This document shows positions 11,250 through 24,740 of a stretch of DNA of 64,000 nucleotides, in pieces (the stretch's first letter is position 1; every line of letters begins with the position of its first letter). The notes beneath the pieces are model-generated. The model worked only from the letters and a program-made list of their open reading frames with translations. It had not been told where the DNA came from and did not search any database. The position numbers and the translations under genes are program-made. Origin of the DNA: Thinopyrum elongatum (lineage: Eukaryota; Streptophyta; Magnoliopsida; Poales; Poaceae); contig CM022301.1 of the NCBI GenBank assembly GCA_011799875.1, positions 326,634,929 through 326,698,928 of the forward strand, read 5' to 3'.

Positions 11250-12651
11250 TGAGAACCCACAAGTATAGGGGATCGCAACAGTTTTTTAGGGTAGAGTATT
11301 CAACCCAAATTTATTGATTCAACACAAGGGGAGCCAAAGAATATTCGCAAGTATTAGCAGTTGAGTTGTCAATTCAGCCACACCTAAAAGACTTAATATC
11401 TGCAGCAAAGTTTTTAGTAGCAAAGTAGTATGATAGTAATAGTAACAGTGGCAATAGTAACAGTAGCAGTTTGTAGTCATTGTAATAGTAGCAGCAACGA
11501 AAGTAACTTAGCAAAGATCAATATGTGAAAAGCTCATAGGCATTGGATCAGTGATGGATAATTGTGTTGGATAATATTCATCATGTAGCAGTGATAACCT
11601 AGGGCGACATAGAACTAGCTCCAATTCATCAATGTAATGTAGGCATGTATTCCATATATAGTCATATGTGCTTATGGAAAAGAACTTGTATGACATCTTT
11701 TGTCCTACCCTCCCGTGGTAGCTGGGTCCATAAGGAAACTAAGGGATATTAAGGCCTCCTTTTAATAGAGAACCGGAACAAAGCATTAACACTTAGGGAA
11801 TACATGAACTCCTCAAACTACGGTAATCACCAGCAAGAATCCCAATTATTGTCACCTTGGGGTATGCGTATCATAACTCGTAGTAGGTGTATATAACTTG
11901 CAAGATAGGATCAAGAACACATATATATTCATGAAAACATAATAGGTTCAGATCTGAAATCATGGCACTTGGGCCCTAGTGACAATCATTAAGCATAGCA
12001 AAGTCATAGCAACATCAATCTCAGAACATAGTGGATACTAGGGGTCAAACCCTAACAAAACTAACTCGATTATATGATAAATCTCATCCAACCCATCACC
12101 ATCCAGCAATCCTATGAAGGAATTACTCACTCCCGGCGGTGAGCATGATGAAATTGGCGGTGAAGGAAGGTTGATGATGATGACGGCGACGGATTCCACC
12201 CTCCGGAGCCCCGAACGGACTCCAGATCAGCCCTCCCGATGAAGAACAGGAGGTGGCGGTGGCTCCATATTGAAAACGTGATGAATCCTTCTCTCTGATT
12301 TTTTCTTGGCGAATAGGTATATATGGAGTTTGAGTTAGGAATGCCGGAGATCTAGGGGGCCCACAAGCTCACCAGGCGCGCCCTGGGGGGTGGGCGCGCC
12401 CCCTGAACTTGTGGCTCCTGGGTGGCCCCCCTCTGGTATATTTTTCCGCAAGTATTTTTTATATATTCCACAAAAATTCTCCGTAAATTTTCAGTTCAAT
12501 CTGAGAACTTTGTTTTCTGCACAAAAACAACACCATGACAATTCTGCTGAAAACAACGTGAGTCCATGTTAGTTCCATTCAAATCATGCAAATTAGAGCC
12601 CAAAACAAGGGCAAAAGAGTTTGGAAAAGTAGATACGATGGAGATGTATCA
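11250..12651 (-). repeat. 3' LTR of H, type III Athila-like
   Basis: Element sense starts TGATACATCTCCATCGTATC and ends CCTATACTTGTGGGTTCTCA. The start resembles the A/D and E/J LTRs only over the first 20 or so bases. The end resembles E and J (CCCTATACTTGTGGGTT). A GGCGCGCC block near 12375 and a TATATA candidate at 12317-12325 suggest U3 and promoter. No partner LTR lies in the window. Confidence 0.75.
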
Positions 12652-12817
12652 ACTCCCCCAAGCTTAACCCATTGCTTGTCCTCAAGCAATTCAGTTGACA
12701 AACTGAAAGTGACAAAGAAAAACTTTTACAAACTCTGTTTGATCTTGTTGTTGCAAATATGTCTAACCAATGTTCTGGTTTTCAGCAAAAATTATGAACT
12801 AACCACATTCAAAATAA

Positions 12818-14097
12818 CTATTCCTCGACCCTGTGCACCTGCACGGGTGCTAGGAACTACTAATTTCAGCATTATTGTGTATATTTTTAACATTCGCCCT
12901 TCTTTAGAGTATGTATAAATGAAATTGATTTTCAGAAGCAGAGCGACAGATGTTAATATGGGTCCACATTATCTCCACCTTCATTTAGTGCAGATTTTAA
13001 TATTTATTAAAATAATTAACAAAATAGAATAAACATAATTTCAAGAAATTCAGGAATATTGGTGATATTCGTGTCCCACCAACCTATATATGATGTTGTA
13101 GGATTAAATCATTTTTTTGTATGTATTAAGTTTCTAAAATAATTTTTGCCATGATTAGTGACAATTACAATTGTAGAGGGATTTGTGTGGCGCAAATTTT
13201 AGTGCCCTATTCCAATAACTAAAGAAATAAACAACTTTAAAAACAATTAAATTCCTGAACTGGAAAATGAATCATTCAGATCACCTCATTTTATGGCATG
13301 TCTCAAAAGAGTTACTCGGCATCCCTGAGATTGGCCATGGCAATCACCAACGAGCTTGTCCAGGCATAGTGTGAATCCTGACCCTTTAGAATCAAGCGCA
13401 CACCGCTCAAGACGCCCATGTTGCTTCCCTGCGATTTGGACTCCATTGCAAAGCTTGGTTACAACACAAGACTGTCCTGCGTATGATCCCTTGGCAAAAC
13501 TCCGACTATACAGAGAGGACATCTAGAGCACCAGCAACACATCCAGCCTTCCTCTACCCCACGACTAAAATTTCTTTTTCGAAATAAGGAAGACTCTCCT
13601 TTTTCCAGGAGATGAGGCTAAGTCTTTCTCTTGTACCTGCGTGGATTTGTTTTTTTTTTTGGACTGGCATATGAAACATGAGCATTGAGGACTCTTTATT
13701 TGTACATATATTTTTTTCTTTGTTTGCCCTTTAAAAGGAAGAAGGAACACGATTGTTTTATTTATTTTTTTCAAAAAGTGCACGTGGGTGTTGTGGACAC
13801 TTTTTTTTGCATGTATCATCTTAGTCCTATGTATGTACGTTGGGTTCCTTTTTTAAATGAGGCAACGTCCTTTGAAATAAGAAGGCACACACTGCTTATT
13901 TTTTTTCAGAAATTGGGCGTGTGTTGGGGGTACCTTTTTGTACGTGTCAGCTTAGTCCTATCTATGTACGGGGTATTTTAAAAATGAGGTAACGTCTTTT
14001 TAATAAATCTTGACCATCAAATTTATAATCTGATGGCTAGATTAATACTGTTGATGTGGATTAAGGTGAAGGCTCTTATGGTGCCTCCAATTAGTAA
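12818..14097 (-). mobile_element. Possible non-autonomous Helitron inside H
   Basis: About 1.28 kb of unrelated, partly AT-rich sequence separates two stretches that both look like H internal domain. Read right to left it starts near TACTAATTGGAGGCACC and ends with a hairpin, ACCCGTGC-AGGT-GCACAGGGT (8 pairs, one bulged base), about ten bases before GGAATAG. Grass Helitrons end in such a GC hairpin followed by CTRR, and have no TSD or inverted repeats. Here the terminal tetranucleotide would be ATAG, one base off, so the call is tentative. It contains a 131-base-period duplication and a 78-codon open frame with six cysteines (13286-13522, -) that could be a captured gene fragment. Confidence 0.33.
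13735..14005. repeat. Two-copy degenerate tandem repeat, period about 131
   Basis: CTTAGTCCTATGTATGTACG at 13820 and CTTAGTCCTATCTATGTACG at 13951 anchor two diverged copies. Each also holds a T-run, a GTGTTG(T/G)GG segment and AAATGAGG(C/T)AACGTC. No coding signal follows the period. Confidence 0.6.
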
Positions 14098-15096
14098 ATA
14101 TAAGACATTTAGGTCTCACATTTACTCATATCAATGGCATAACTGACTAGCGAGCAATAATAAGATATCTCAGATGACAACACTCTTTTCAAACAATCAT
14201 GATACAATATGATATAATGGTATCTCGCTAGCCCTTTCTGAGACCACAAAACATAAATGCAGAGCACCCCTGAAATTCAAGCACTGCCTAGACATTATAA
14301 TTCATGGCAAAAGAGATCGTCACAGTCATACTCAATGTCAACTAAAAACAAAGCATACAAATGACAGTAGTGCTCTCCAGCTGGTGCTTTAATAAGATGA
14401 TGATGACTCAACAAGTAAAAGTAAATGGATAGGCCCTTCACAGAGGGAAGCAGGGATTTGCAGAGGTGCCAGAGCTCAAAGCTTTTAAAACAGAGATGAA
14501 TATAATTTTGAGAGGTATGCTTTCATTGTCAACATAACAACTGAGAGATCTCACTATCTTCCATGCTAGACACATTATAGGCTGTTCCCAAAAGAATGGT
14601 AAAGTTTTACTCCCCCTCCACCAACAAACACAAGCATGGCTAGCCGGATCCTCGGGTATACCAACAACAATCCGAGGGAGTTTTGTTTCATTATTATATT
14701 TTTATTTTTATTTTGATCATCGGACTGGGCATCCCGATTACCAGCCACTTTCTCGTGAATGACAAGCGAATAAACACTCATCGTGAGAATAACCCACCTA
14801 GCATGGAAGATACTGACAGCCCCCTGTTACTACATGAGCGATTCAGGCATACAAAACAGATTATTATTTGAAGATTTAGAGTTTGGCACATGCAAATTTA
14901 CTTGGAACGGCAGGTAAATACCACTTATAGGTAGGTATGGTGGACTCATAGGGAATAACTTTGGGTTTAAGGGAGTTGATGCACAAGCAGTATTCCCGCT
15001 TAGTACCAGTGAAGGCTAGCAAATAGTTTGAGGAGCGACCAACTAGAGACCGACAACGGTCATAAACATGCATTGAGATTAATCAACATTGAATAC

Positions 15097-16591
15097 TGAG
15101 AACCCACAAGTATAGGGGATCGTGTGTAGCCTTCTTTGATAAATAAGAGTGTCGAACCCAACGAGGAGCTAAAGGCAGAACAAATATTCCCTCAAGTTCT
15201 ATCGACCACCGATACAACTCTACGCACACTTGACGTTTGCTTTACCTAAAACAAGTATGAAACAATTTTGAAAGAATAAAACTATGAGTACTTTGCGAGA
15301 ATAAAACTACGAATAAATTGCAAGGTAATAAAAGTGGATAGCTTTTGTCAACAAGAAAGGCATTTGTCCCTAGGCAATCGATAACAAGTACCGGTAATCA
15401 TTCTTGTAATTTTATATGAGGGAGAGGCATGAGCTAACATACTTTCTCTACTTGGATCATATGCACTTATGATTGGAACTCTAGCAAGCATCCACAACTA
15501 CTAAAGATCATTAAGGTCGTGAAACCCAACCATAGCATTAAGTATCAAGTCCTCTTTACTCCCATACGCCATAACCCACTTATCCGCATTTAGGCTGCTG
15601 TCACCCCCGCAACACCGACAATAAGAAAACCATGAACATATTGCAACACCCTACAGCGGGGATCCCTCACGTTTGCGTGAGACGGAGGGCACCGTAGGAC
15701 AGCACCATAAATAAAATATACAATCATACCAACCAAGATCACAATTAACCCATAGGACAAAACGGATCTACTCAAACATCATAGGATAACCATAGATCAT
15801 TGGGAAATAATATATGGAGTTGAGCACCATGTTTAAGTAGATATTATAGCGGGGAGAAGGGGTGTTACACCACTGCATAGAGGGGGAGAAAGTTGGTGTT
15901 GACGGTAGCAAGATTGTTGATGTAGATCGCCGTCACGATCCTAGCCACGGCGGCACTCCGGCACCACCGGGAGAGAGGGGGAGAGAGCCCCCCCTCCTTA
16001 TTCTTCTTCCTTGGCCTCCCCCCTAGATGGGAGGAGAGTTCCCCCTCTGGTCCATGGCCTCCATGGCGGCGGAGGGGCGGAAGTCCCTCCGAGATTGGAT
16101 CTCCCTCTCTGTTCTCTTCTGTTTCGCGTTACCCAGATCTGGCCGAAAACCGTTTCTTATATTCCGGGAGATCCTTAGCTCCGATTGCGTTGAGATTTTA
16201 ACAAAAAAAAATCCGGATATAAGCTTCCTTGCGCCCGAAGTAGAGCTCCAACTGACGTTCGAGGCGGGCATAAGACACCTGGGCGCGCCTCGGCCCCCAG
16301 GCGCGCCCTGGTGGGTTGTGGTCACTGTGGGCCCCCTCTTCTGATGATTCCAACTCCCAAAAATCACAAATATTCCAAAATAATTCTCCATAAAATTTTA
16401 TTGCATTTGGACTTCGTTTGATATGGATTTTCTGCGAAACAAAAAAACATGCAACAAACAGGAACTGGCACTGGGCACTGGATCAATAGGTTAGTCCAAT
16501 AAATCATATAAAAAGTTGCCAAAAGTGTATAAAAGTTGTATAATATTGGCATGAAACAATCAAATATTATAGATACGACAGAGACGTATCA
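15097..16591 (-). repeat. 3' LTR of E, type II Athila-like
   Basis: Element sense starts TGATACGTCTCTGTCGTATC and ends CCCCTATACTTGTGGGTTCTCA. It is the same family as the LTR of J at 61592-63124, in opposite orientation. A GGCGCGCC block lies near 16285-16310 and a GA-rich segment with ATGGAGGCCATGG near 16050. No matching 5' LTR of E is in the window. Confidence 0.85.
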
Positions 16592-18197
16592 GCATCCCCA
16601 AGCTTAATTCCTACTCGTCCTCGAGTAGGTAAATGATAAAAAGATTATTTTTGATGTGGAATGCTACCTAACATAAACTTGATCATATATCTAATCATGG
16701 CATGAATATTAAGACATAAGTGATTCAAAGCAATAGTCTATAATTTGACATAAAGACATCAATACTCAGGCATTCCAACAAACAATTGTGTCTTTCAAAA
16801 TATCGACGCTAAAGAAAGCTATCTCTACAAAATCATATAATCTTGTCATGCTCTGTCTTCTTAACACAAAGTATTTATCATGCACAACCCCGATGACAAG
16901 CCGAGCAATTGGTTCATACTTTTTAACGCGCTTCAGCTTTTTCAACCCTCACGCAATACATGAGCGCAAACCATGGATATAGCACTATAGGTGGAATAGA
17001 GTATGATGATAGGGGTAAATATTGAGAAGACAAAAAAGTAAGAAAGTCTCACATCGACGCGGCTAACCAACGGGCTATGGACATGCCCATCAATTGATAT
17101 CAATGCGAGGAGTAGGGATTGCCATGCAACGGATGCACTAAGAGCTATAAGTGTATGAAATCTCAATATGAAAACTAAGTGGGTGTGCATCCAACTTGCT
17201 TGCTCATGAAGACCTCGGGCATTTGAGGAAGCCCATCATCGGAATATACAAGCCAAGTTCTATAATGAAAAATTCCCACTAGTATATGAAAGTGACTACA
17301 TAGGAGACTCTCTATATGAAAAACATGGTGCTACTTTGAAGAACAAGTGTGGTAAAAGATAGTAGCAATGCCCCTTCTCTCTTTTTTTATTTTTTTTCTT
17401 TTCCCTTTTTTCTTTTTTTTTCTTCTTTTTTTCTCTCATTGTCCGGAGTCTCATCCCGACTTGTGGGGGAATCATAGTCTCCATCATCCTTTCCTCACTG
17501 GGACATGCTCTAATAATGAATAATGATGATCATCACACTTCTATTTACTTATAACTCAAAAGAAATAAAAATTACAACTCGATACCTAGAACAAAGTATG
17601 AGACTCTATATGAATGCCTCTGGCAGTGTACCAGGATGTGCAATGATGTAGCATAACAACGATATAAAAAAATAGAAAAGCCATGGAAATATCATGCTAC
17701 CTATCTTGCGATCATGCAAAGCAATATGACAATGAATGCTCAAGTCATCAAAACGGAGGTGGTGGAAGTTGCATGGCAATATATCTCAGAATGGCTATGG
17801 AAAGGCCATAATAGGTAGGTATGGTGGCTGTTTTGAGGAAGATATAATAAGGCTTATGTGTGATAGAGCGTATCATATCACGGGGTTTGGATGCACCTGC
17901 GAAGTTTGCACCACATCTCGAGGTGAGAAAGGGCAATGCACGTTACCGTAGAGGCTAGCAAATTGCGGAAAGGTAAGAGTGCGTATAATCCATGGACTCA
18001 CATTAGTCATAAAGAATCATATACTTATTGCAAAAGTTTATTAGCCCTCGAAGCAAAGTACTACTACGCATGCCCCTAGGGGGATAGATTGGTAGGAAAA
18101 GACCATCGCTCGTCCCCGACCGCCACTCATAAGGAAGACAATCAATAATAAATCATGCTCCAACTTCATAGCATAATGAGAGACTATACGTGCATGC
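15097..18197 (-). mobile_element. Athila-like Gypsy element E, left portion
   Basis: A 3' LTR (15097-16591), the purine-rich tract AAGCTTGGGGATGC (16592-16605 on the complementary strand), and 1.6 kb of internal domain matching the reverse complement of about 48180-49707 in D. Element B interrupts it at 18197; it resumes at 41763. The shared target GTGCATGCTTCAG across B shows these are one element. There is no ORF here: the D-equivalent region is also non-coding. A pyrimidine run at about 17372-17437 is low-complexity sequence. Confidence 0.8.
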
Positions 18198-20951
18198 TGT
18201 GACGACCCCGGCTTAATCATGCACTAACCATACACGCAAATGCACACGATCAAGCCTAAGGACTCACTTGAAGATATCACAACACAACTCTAAAACATAA
18301 ATAAAGTCATACAAGCTTTATATAACAAGCCAGGGGCCTCAAGGGCTCGAATACATAAGCTCGCATACAAGCGTCAGCGGAAGCATCAGATATCTGAGTA
18401 CAGATATAAAAGAAAACACAGATAGCCCTTTAAGAAGGTGGGGCAAAAGAAAACATTACGATCGAAAGGCGCAGGCCTCCTGCCTGGGACCCTCCGAACC
18501 TACTCCTGGTCGTCGATCGGCTCCTCGTAGTAGTACTCGCCAGGAGGGTAGTAGTAGTAGCCGTCGGCGGGGGCAGCTGGCTCAGGGGCTCCGTCATCTG
18601 GTTGCGACAAACGGATATGGGGAGAAAAAGAAAGCAAAGCAAGCATGAGTACTCATCCGAAGTACTCAGCAAGCAAGGATCTACACTACATATGCAACAT
18701 TTTCAATGGAAGGCTGTATATGTGGACTGGGCTGCAGAAATGCTAGAATAGAGGGGAAAGCCTAGTCCTATCGAAGACTAGCATCTTCATCATCTTCAGC
18801 GGTCTTGCAGCATTAGAAGAGTGCAGTTTAGCATAAAGTAAAGTAGTAGTAGTGTCATCAACCTCACCCAGAGATCCTTCCTCGACTTCCTGTGAGGAAG
18901 CAATCCCAGAGCCATACTATCCAGTTATCATCTCAAGTATCCAGTTCTAGTTGTACCAATCAGGATACAACTCCGATTGTCCGTTACCGTAGGACAGGCT
19001 ATCAATAGATTAATTCTTCCCTGCAGGGGTGCACCAACTTACCCACCACGCTCGATTAACTCTGACCGGACACACTTTTCTGGGTCATGCCCGGCCTCGG
19101 CCAAACGACACGCCGCAACCCGACCGAATACTTAACAGAGAGGTCAGCACACCGGACTAACCTATGCGCCCAGGGGTCTTGGGCCTTTGCCCCGGGGACT
19201 TCTGTGCGTTACGTGCACCGCCGGTGAGCAGACCTAGCCCCCTTATACAAGTGCAGGGCGTTACCAGTCCAACACAGCGTGTGCCGCTCCTTGCTGACAT
19301 CAATTAAGCTTCGGCTGATGTATACGACGCAAAACGCCCATACTATGCCCACGTGATGGTTAGTGCTATCAGGCCAGAGGCCCCTCGGATCAAATATCCA
19401 AACCGTTAGTGAATTTGGGTTGCGGTAACGAGCAGAGACTCATGATCGATGTGACCCCGTTGCCCCGTCTCGAGGACTTGTGGGAAGGGCTAAGAATGCC
19501 CGGCCACGCCTCGTATTCATCTCTCGGGCACCTTCCAGGTCAACCCGTCTCCACATCACTTCGCAATTATGCTCGCGCGGGTACCCCTCAGGGCTGACCC
19601 GTCTTTAGTAACATGGATCAGTGTAAAGTCATAGTAACCAAAGTAACCATGTGTCTAACACCAAGGGGGAACCCTGAGGAATCACCCTCGATGGAATTCC
19701 ATCTGATGTTATCGTCAAGGTGAATGAAGGAGGAATCACCCTCGAGGTCCACTCTTGAGGAGTTGCACGACGGTGACGTTATCGGGAATGGAGAAGGAGG
19801 AATCACCCTCGATGACCATAACCGATGAACTAACCTACAAGGTTAACATCATAAGTGCTGATGAGGTATCACCCTCGGCACTCGATAGTAACCCAGTAGT
19901 GTCGAGCAACTAAGGGGGAAGTGATGTGCGGTGCCGGGGCCTGGTCTTCAATCCCATTGATCGGGTCTTCTGATAATCCAGCGGGGCAGTCGGGACAAAG
20001 TGGGGGTCTCTGATGGGTCTCTACCCAGACTATACTAAACAGTTTAGGATAAGCGGGTAGGTAACAACAGCAGGTTACAATAAACAGGCTATGCAGCAGA
20101 AATAGGATGACCCGTAACAGCAGCAATTCTAATGCAAGCATAAGAGAGAAGAGAATAGGTGATATAGGCATGTTCAAAAGGGGGGTGCTTGCCTGGAAGC
20201 TCTGCGGCAAGGGTCTGGTCGTCAGGGGCGTAGTCAATCTCCGGAGCTGCGTCTGTCTCGGGAATTGCGTCGGTATCGGGGTCTAACGAGAGAGAAGAGG
20301 GGGAGAAAACAAATAAATACACAGCAAACAATGCAACACAGAGCATGCTATGCCTAAGATGCAGTGCAGGGTTGCCTAAAGACATGTCTAAGTCATTTTA
20401 GTTATTTTAGGAATTAAGTTGGATTTATTAACCGGTATGTATGCACTATTCATCTACCGGAAACGGATGAAAAGTTGCGGGTTCACCTACGTAGAGGGTT
20501 CCGACATGGAAACAGACGACACGATCAGATTCGTCTCGTCGTTCTGATCAACTTTCATGTAGAAAGTTTTTCGATCCGAGCTACGGTTTATTTTCTAGGA
20601 ATTTTCGAAGATTATTGCATTTTCTGAAATTATTTAATTTAACACAACTATCTAGAAAAGAGATATGACATCAGCATGACATGTACATGATGTCAGCAGT
20701 CAATAGATTCGCTGACCAGGGTCAAACCTGACCTATGGGTCCAGTGGGACCCACATGTCAGCCTATGTTATAAAACAGAGTTTATTTTAAACTAAACTAG
20801 ATCTAATTAACTACTGGACCCCACCTGTCAGTGGCTAATTATCTTAATTAATTTATTTTTATTTATAAAATGTTTTTAGTGAATTAAAATGCGGTGGGGC
20901 CCGCATGTCAGTGGCTGGGGCTGCCCAGTCAGCACGTTGACTGGGTCAACC

Positions 20952-22697
20952 TGTTGGGGAACGTAGTAATAATTCAAAAAAAATCCTACGTGTCACCAAG
21001 ATCAATCTAGGAGATGCTAGCAATGAGAGGGAGTGAATCTTCATACCCTTGAAGATCGCTAAGCGGAAGCGTTACAAGAACGCGGTTGATGGAGTCGTAC
21101 TCGCGACGATTCAAATCGCAGAAGATCCGATCCAAGCGCCGAACGGACGGCGCCCCCGCGTTCAACACACGTACAGCCCGGGGACGTCTCCTCCTTCTTG
21201 ATCCAGCAAGGGGGAAGGAGAAGTTGAGGGAGAACTCCGGCAGCACGACGGCGTGGTGGTGGTGGAGCTCGTGGTTCTCCGATAGGGCTTCGCCAAGCAC
21301 TATGGAGGAGGAGGAGGTGTTGGAGAGGGGGAAGGGCTGTGCCAGGGAAGGGGTGCTGCAGCCCTCTCTATCCCTCACTATATATAGGGGAAAGGGGGAG
21401 GAGGAGGCGCCCTAGGGTTTCCCTAGGGGAGGGGCGGCGGCCACAGGGGAAACCCTAGATGGGTTTGGGCGCCCCCACCCCTAGGAAACTTGCCCCCCAA
21501 GCCGGGAGGGGCGGCTGCCCTAGGGGAGGCGCCCCCACCTCTCTAGGTTACATGAGATGGGGTGGGAGGGGCGCACAGCCCCTTAGTGGGCTGGTGTGCC
21601 CCCTCCCCTTGGCCCATAAGGGCCCCCAACGCTTGCCGGGGCCTCCAAAACTCCTTTCGGTCACGCTGGTCGTCACCCGGTACTCCCAGAACAATTCTGG
21701 ACTCCAATACCCTTCGTCCAATATATCGATCTTCACCTCTGAACCATTCCGGAGTTCCTCTTCACATCCAGGATCTCATCCGGGACTCCAAACAACCTTC
21801 GGTAACCACATACAATTCCCATTACAACTCTAGCGTCACCGAACCTTAAGTGTGTAGACCCTACGGGTTCGGGAACCATGCAGACATGACCGAGACACCT
21901 CTCTGGCCAATAACCAATAGCGGGATCTGGATACCCATACTAGCTCCCACATGTTCCACGATGATCTCATCGGATGAACCACGATGTCGGGGATTCAATC
22001 AATCCCGTATACAATTCCCTTTGTCCATTGGTATGTTACTTGCCCGAGATTCGATCGTCGGTATCCCCGTACCTCGTTCAATCTCATTGCCGGCAAGTCT
22101 CTTTACTCGTTCCATAACGCATGATCCCGTGGCTAACTCCTTAGTCACATTGAGCTCATTATGATGATGCATTACCGAGTGGGCCCAGAGATACCTCTCC
22201 GTCGTACGGAGTGACAAATCCCAGTCTCGATTCGTGCCAACCCAACAGACACTTTTGGAGATACCTGTAGTGCACCTTTATAGTCACCCAGTTACGTTCT
22301 GACGTTTGATACACCCAAAGCATTCCTACGGCATCCGGGAGTTGTACAATCTCATGGTCTAAGGAAATGATACTTGACATTAGAAAAGCTCTAGCAAACG
22401 AACTACACGATCTTGTGCTATGCTTAGGATTGGGTCTTGTCCATCACATCATTCTCCTAATGATATGATCCCGTTATCAATGACATCCAATGTCCATGGT
22501 CAAGAAACCACAACCATCTATTGATCAACGAGCTAGTCAACTAGAGGCTCACTAGGGACATGTTGTGATCTATGTATTCACACATGTATTACGGTTTCCG
22601 GTTAATACAATTATAGCATGAACAATAGACAATTATCATGAACAAGGAAATATAATAATAACCATTTTATTATTGCCTCTAGGGCATATTTCCAACA
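20952..22697 (-). mobile_element. Solo LTR K, BARE-1/WIS/Angela type
   Basis: A 1,746-base LTR stands alone with perfect TSD CAACC (20947-20951 and 22698-22702). In element sense it starts TGTTGGAAATATGCCC and ends TTCCCCAACA, with a CTATATATAG promoter box at 21378-21387. No internal sequence or second LTR remains. This is the usual product of recombination between the LTRs of a full element. It interrupts the 3' LTR of B; the uninterrupted site can be read at about 40314 in the other LTR. Confidence 0.93.
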
Positions 22698-22925
22698 CAA
22701 CCTAGTCAACGGGGGCCCCCAGGGCCCACTGGCAATGGCCCAGAGGTGGGGCCGGCCAGCCACGTTGGCATCGACGCCGGAGATAGCTCCGGCGATCAAA
22801 AACGCGGCGGCGCTGGCTCGGACCTCATCGGAATTCATCAATGGGCGACCATTTGGAGCGCGCGATAGCGCGTTCGAACGAGCGGAGCAAGCCGCGTCGT
22901 TTGGCGGCGGTTGTGTGGCCAGAGG

Positions 22926-24653
22926 TGTTGGGGAACATGCAATTTAAAAAAAATCCTACGCTCATGCAAGATCTATCTAGGAGATGCATAGCAACAAGAG
23001 GGGGAGAGTATGTCCATGTACCCTCGTAGACCGAAAGCGGAAGCGTTAGCTTAACGCGGTTGATGTAGTCGAACGTCTTTGCGATCCAACCGATCAAGCA
23101 TCGAACGTACGGCACCTCCGAGTTCAGCACACGTTCAGCTCGATGATGTCCCTCGAGCTCTTGATCCAGTTGAGGATGAGGGAGAGTTCCGTCAGCACGA
23201 TGGTGTGGCGACGGTGATGATGAAGTTACCGGCGCAGGGCTTCACCTAAGCACTACGACGATATGACCGAGGTGTTAAACTGTGGAGGGGGCACCGCACA
23301 CGGCTAAGACAATTGATCTTGTTGTGTTCTAGGGTGCCCCCCTGCCTCCGTATATAAAGGAGGAGAGTGGGAGGCCGGCCGGCCCCTGTAGGGCGCGCCA
23401 AGAGAGAGGAGTCCTACTAGGACTCCAAGTCCTAGTAAGATTCCACTTGGTGGAAGGGGGAAGAAGGAAGGGAGAGGGAGAGGGAAAGGGGGGCCGCGCC
23501 CCCTCCCCTAGTCCTATTCGGACTCCCCAAGGGGGGGCGCGCGTCACCTCCTCGTGGCCTTCCCTGTTTCTCCCCTAAGGCCCATGTTGGCCCATTACTT
23601 CCCCGGGGGGTTCCGGTAACCCTTCCGGCACTCCGATAATTACTCGGTACCTCTCGAAACTCATTCGGTGTCCGAATAATATCGTCCAATATATCATTCT
23701 TTATGTGTCGACCATTTCAAGACTCCTCGTCATGTCCGTGATCTCATCCGGGACTCCGAACAATCTTCGGTCATCAAATCACATAACTCATAATACAAAT
23801 CGTCATCGAACGTTAAGCGTGCGGACCCTACGGGTTCGAGAACTATGTAGACATGACCGAGACACATCTCCGATCAATAACCAATAGCGGAACCTGGATG
23901 CTCATATTGGCTCCTACATATTCTATGAAGATCTTTATCGGTCAAACCGCATAACAACATACATTATTCCCTTTGTCGTTGGTATGTTACTTGCCCGAGA
24001 TTCGATCGTCGGTATCTTCATACCTAGTTCAATCTCCTTATCGGCAAGTCTCTTTACTCGTTCCATAATGTATCATCCCGTAACTAACTCATTAGTCACA
24101 TTTCTTGCAAGGCTTATAGTGATGTGCATTACCGAGAGGGCCCAGAGATACCTCTCCGATACTCTGAGTGACAAATCCTAATCTCGATCTATGCCAACAC
24201 AACAAACACCTTCGGAGACACCTGTAGAGCATCTTTATAATCACCCAGTTACGTTGTGATGTTTGATAGCACACAAAGTGTTCCTCCGGTATTCGAGAGT
24301 TGCATAATCTCATAGTCAGAGGAATATGTATAAGTCATGAAGAAAGCAATAGCAACAAAACTTAACGATCATTATGCTAAGCTAACGGATGGGTCTCGTC
24401 CATCACATCATTCTCTAATGATGTGATCCTGTTCATCAAATGACAACACATGCCTATGGTCACGAAACATGACCATCTTTGATAAACAATCTAGTCAAGT
24501 AGAGGCATACTAGGGACACTCTGTTTGTCTATGTATCACACATGTACTAAGTTTCCGGTTAATACAATTCTAGCATGAATAATAAACATTTATCATGATA
24601 TAAGGAAATATAAATAAAAACTTTATTATTGCCTCTAGGGCATATTTCCTTCA
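22926..24653 (-). repeat. 3' LTR of C2
   Basis: The + strand reads TGTTGGGGAACATGC...TTTCCTTCA, pairing with 29518-31260. It contains the TATA-like box at about 23351 and the inverted repeat at about 23413 with one arm mismatch. It is followed by the purine-rich tract GCAAGTGGGAGAC in element sense. Confidence 0.92.
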
Positions 24654-24740
24654 GTCTCCCACTTGCACTAGAGTCAATAATCTAGATTACACAGTAATGA
24701 TTCTAACACCCATGGAGTCTTGGTGCTGATCATGTTTTGC

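Larger units (their letters stand above)
11250..15096 (-). mobile_element. Athila-like Gypsy element H, 3' part
   Basis: A 3' LTR (11250-12651) is followed on the right by a purine-rich tract (AAGCTTGGGGGAGT in element sense) and about 2.4 kb of internal sequence ending at 15096, where the LTR of E begins. The rest of H is not seen, so H was truncated or split when E arrived. The internal sequence has no long ORF. The 14100-15090 part is typical repetitive non-coding 3' internal sequence of this group. A separate 1.3-kb insertion appears to interrupt it at 12818-14097. Confidence 0.65.

Noticed and set aside
17372..17437. T/C-rich run, and the matching A-rich run at 48855-48910
   Set aside because: Simple-sequence drift at the same place in the E and D internal domains; the reversed orientation of E explains the strand difference.
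22611..22947. ORFs spanning the junction of K, B LTR and C2
   Set aside because: They cross transposon insertion boundaries and so are recent accidental frames.
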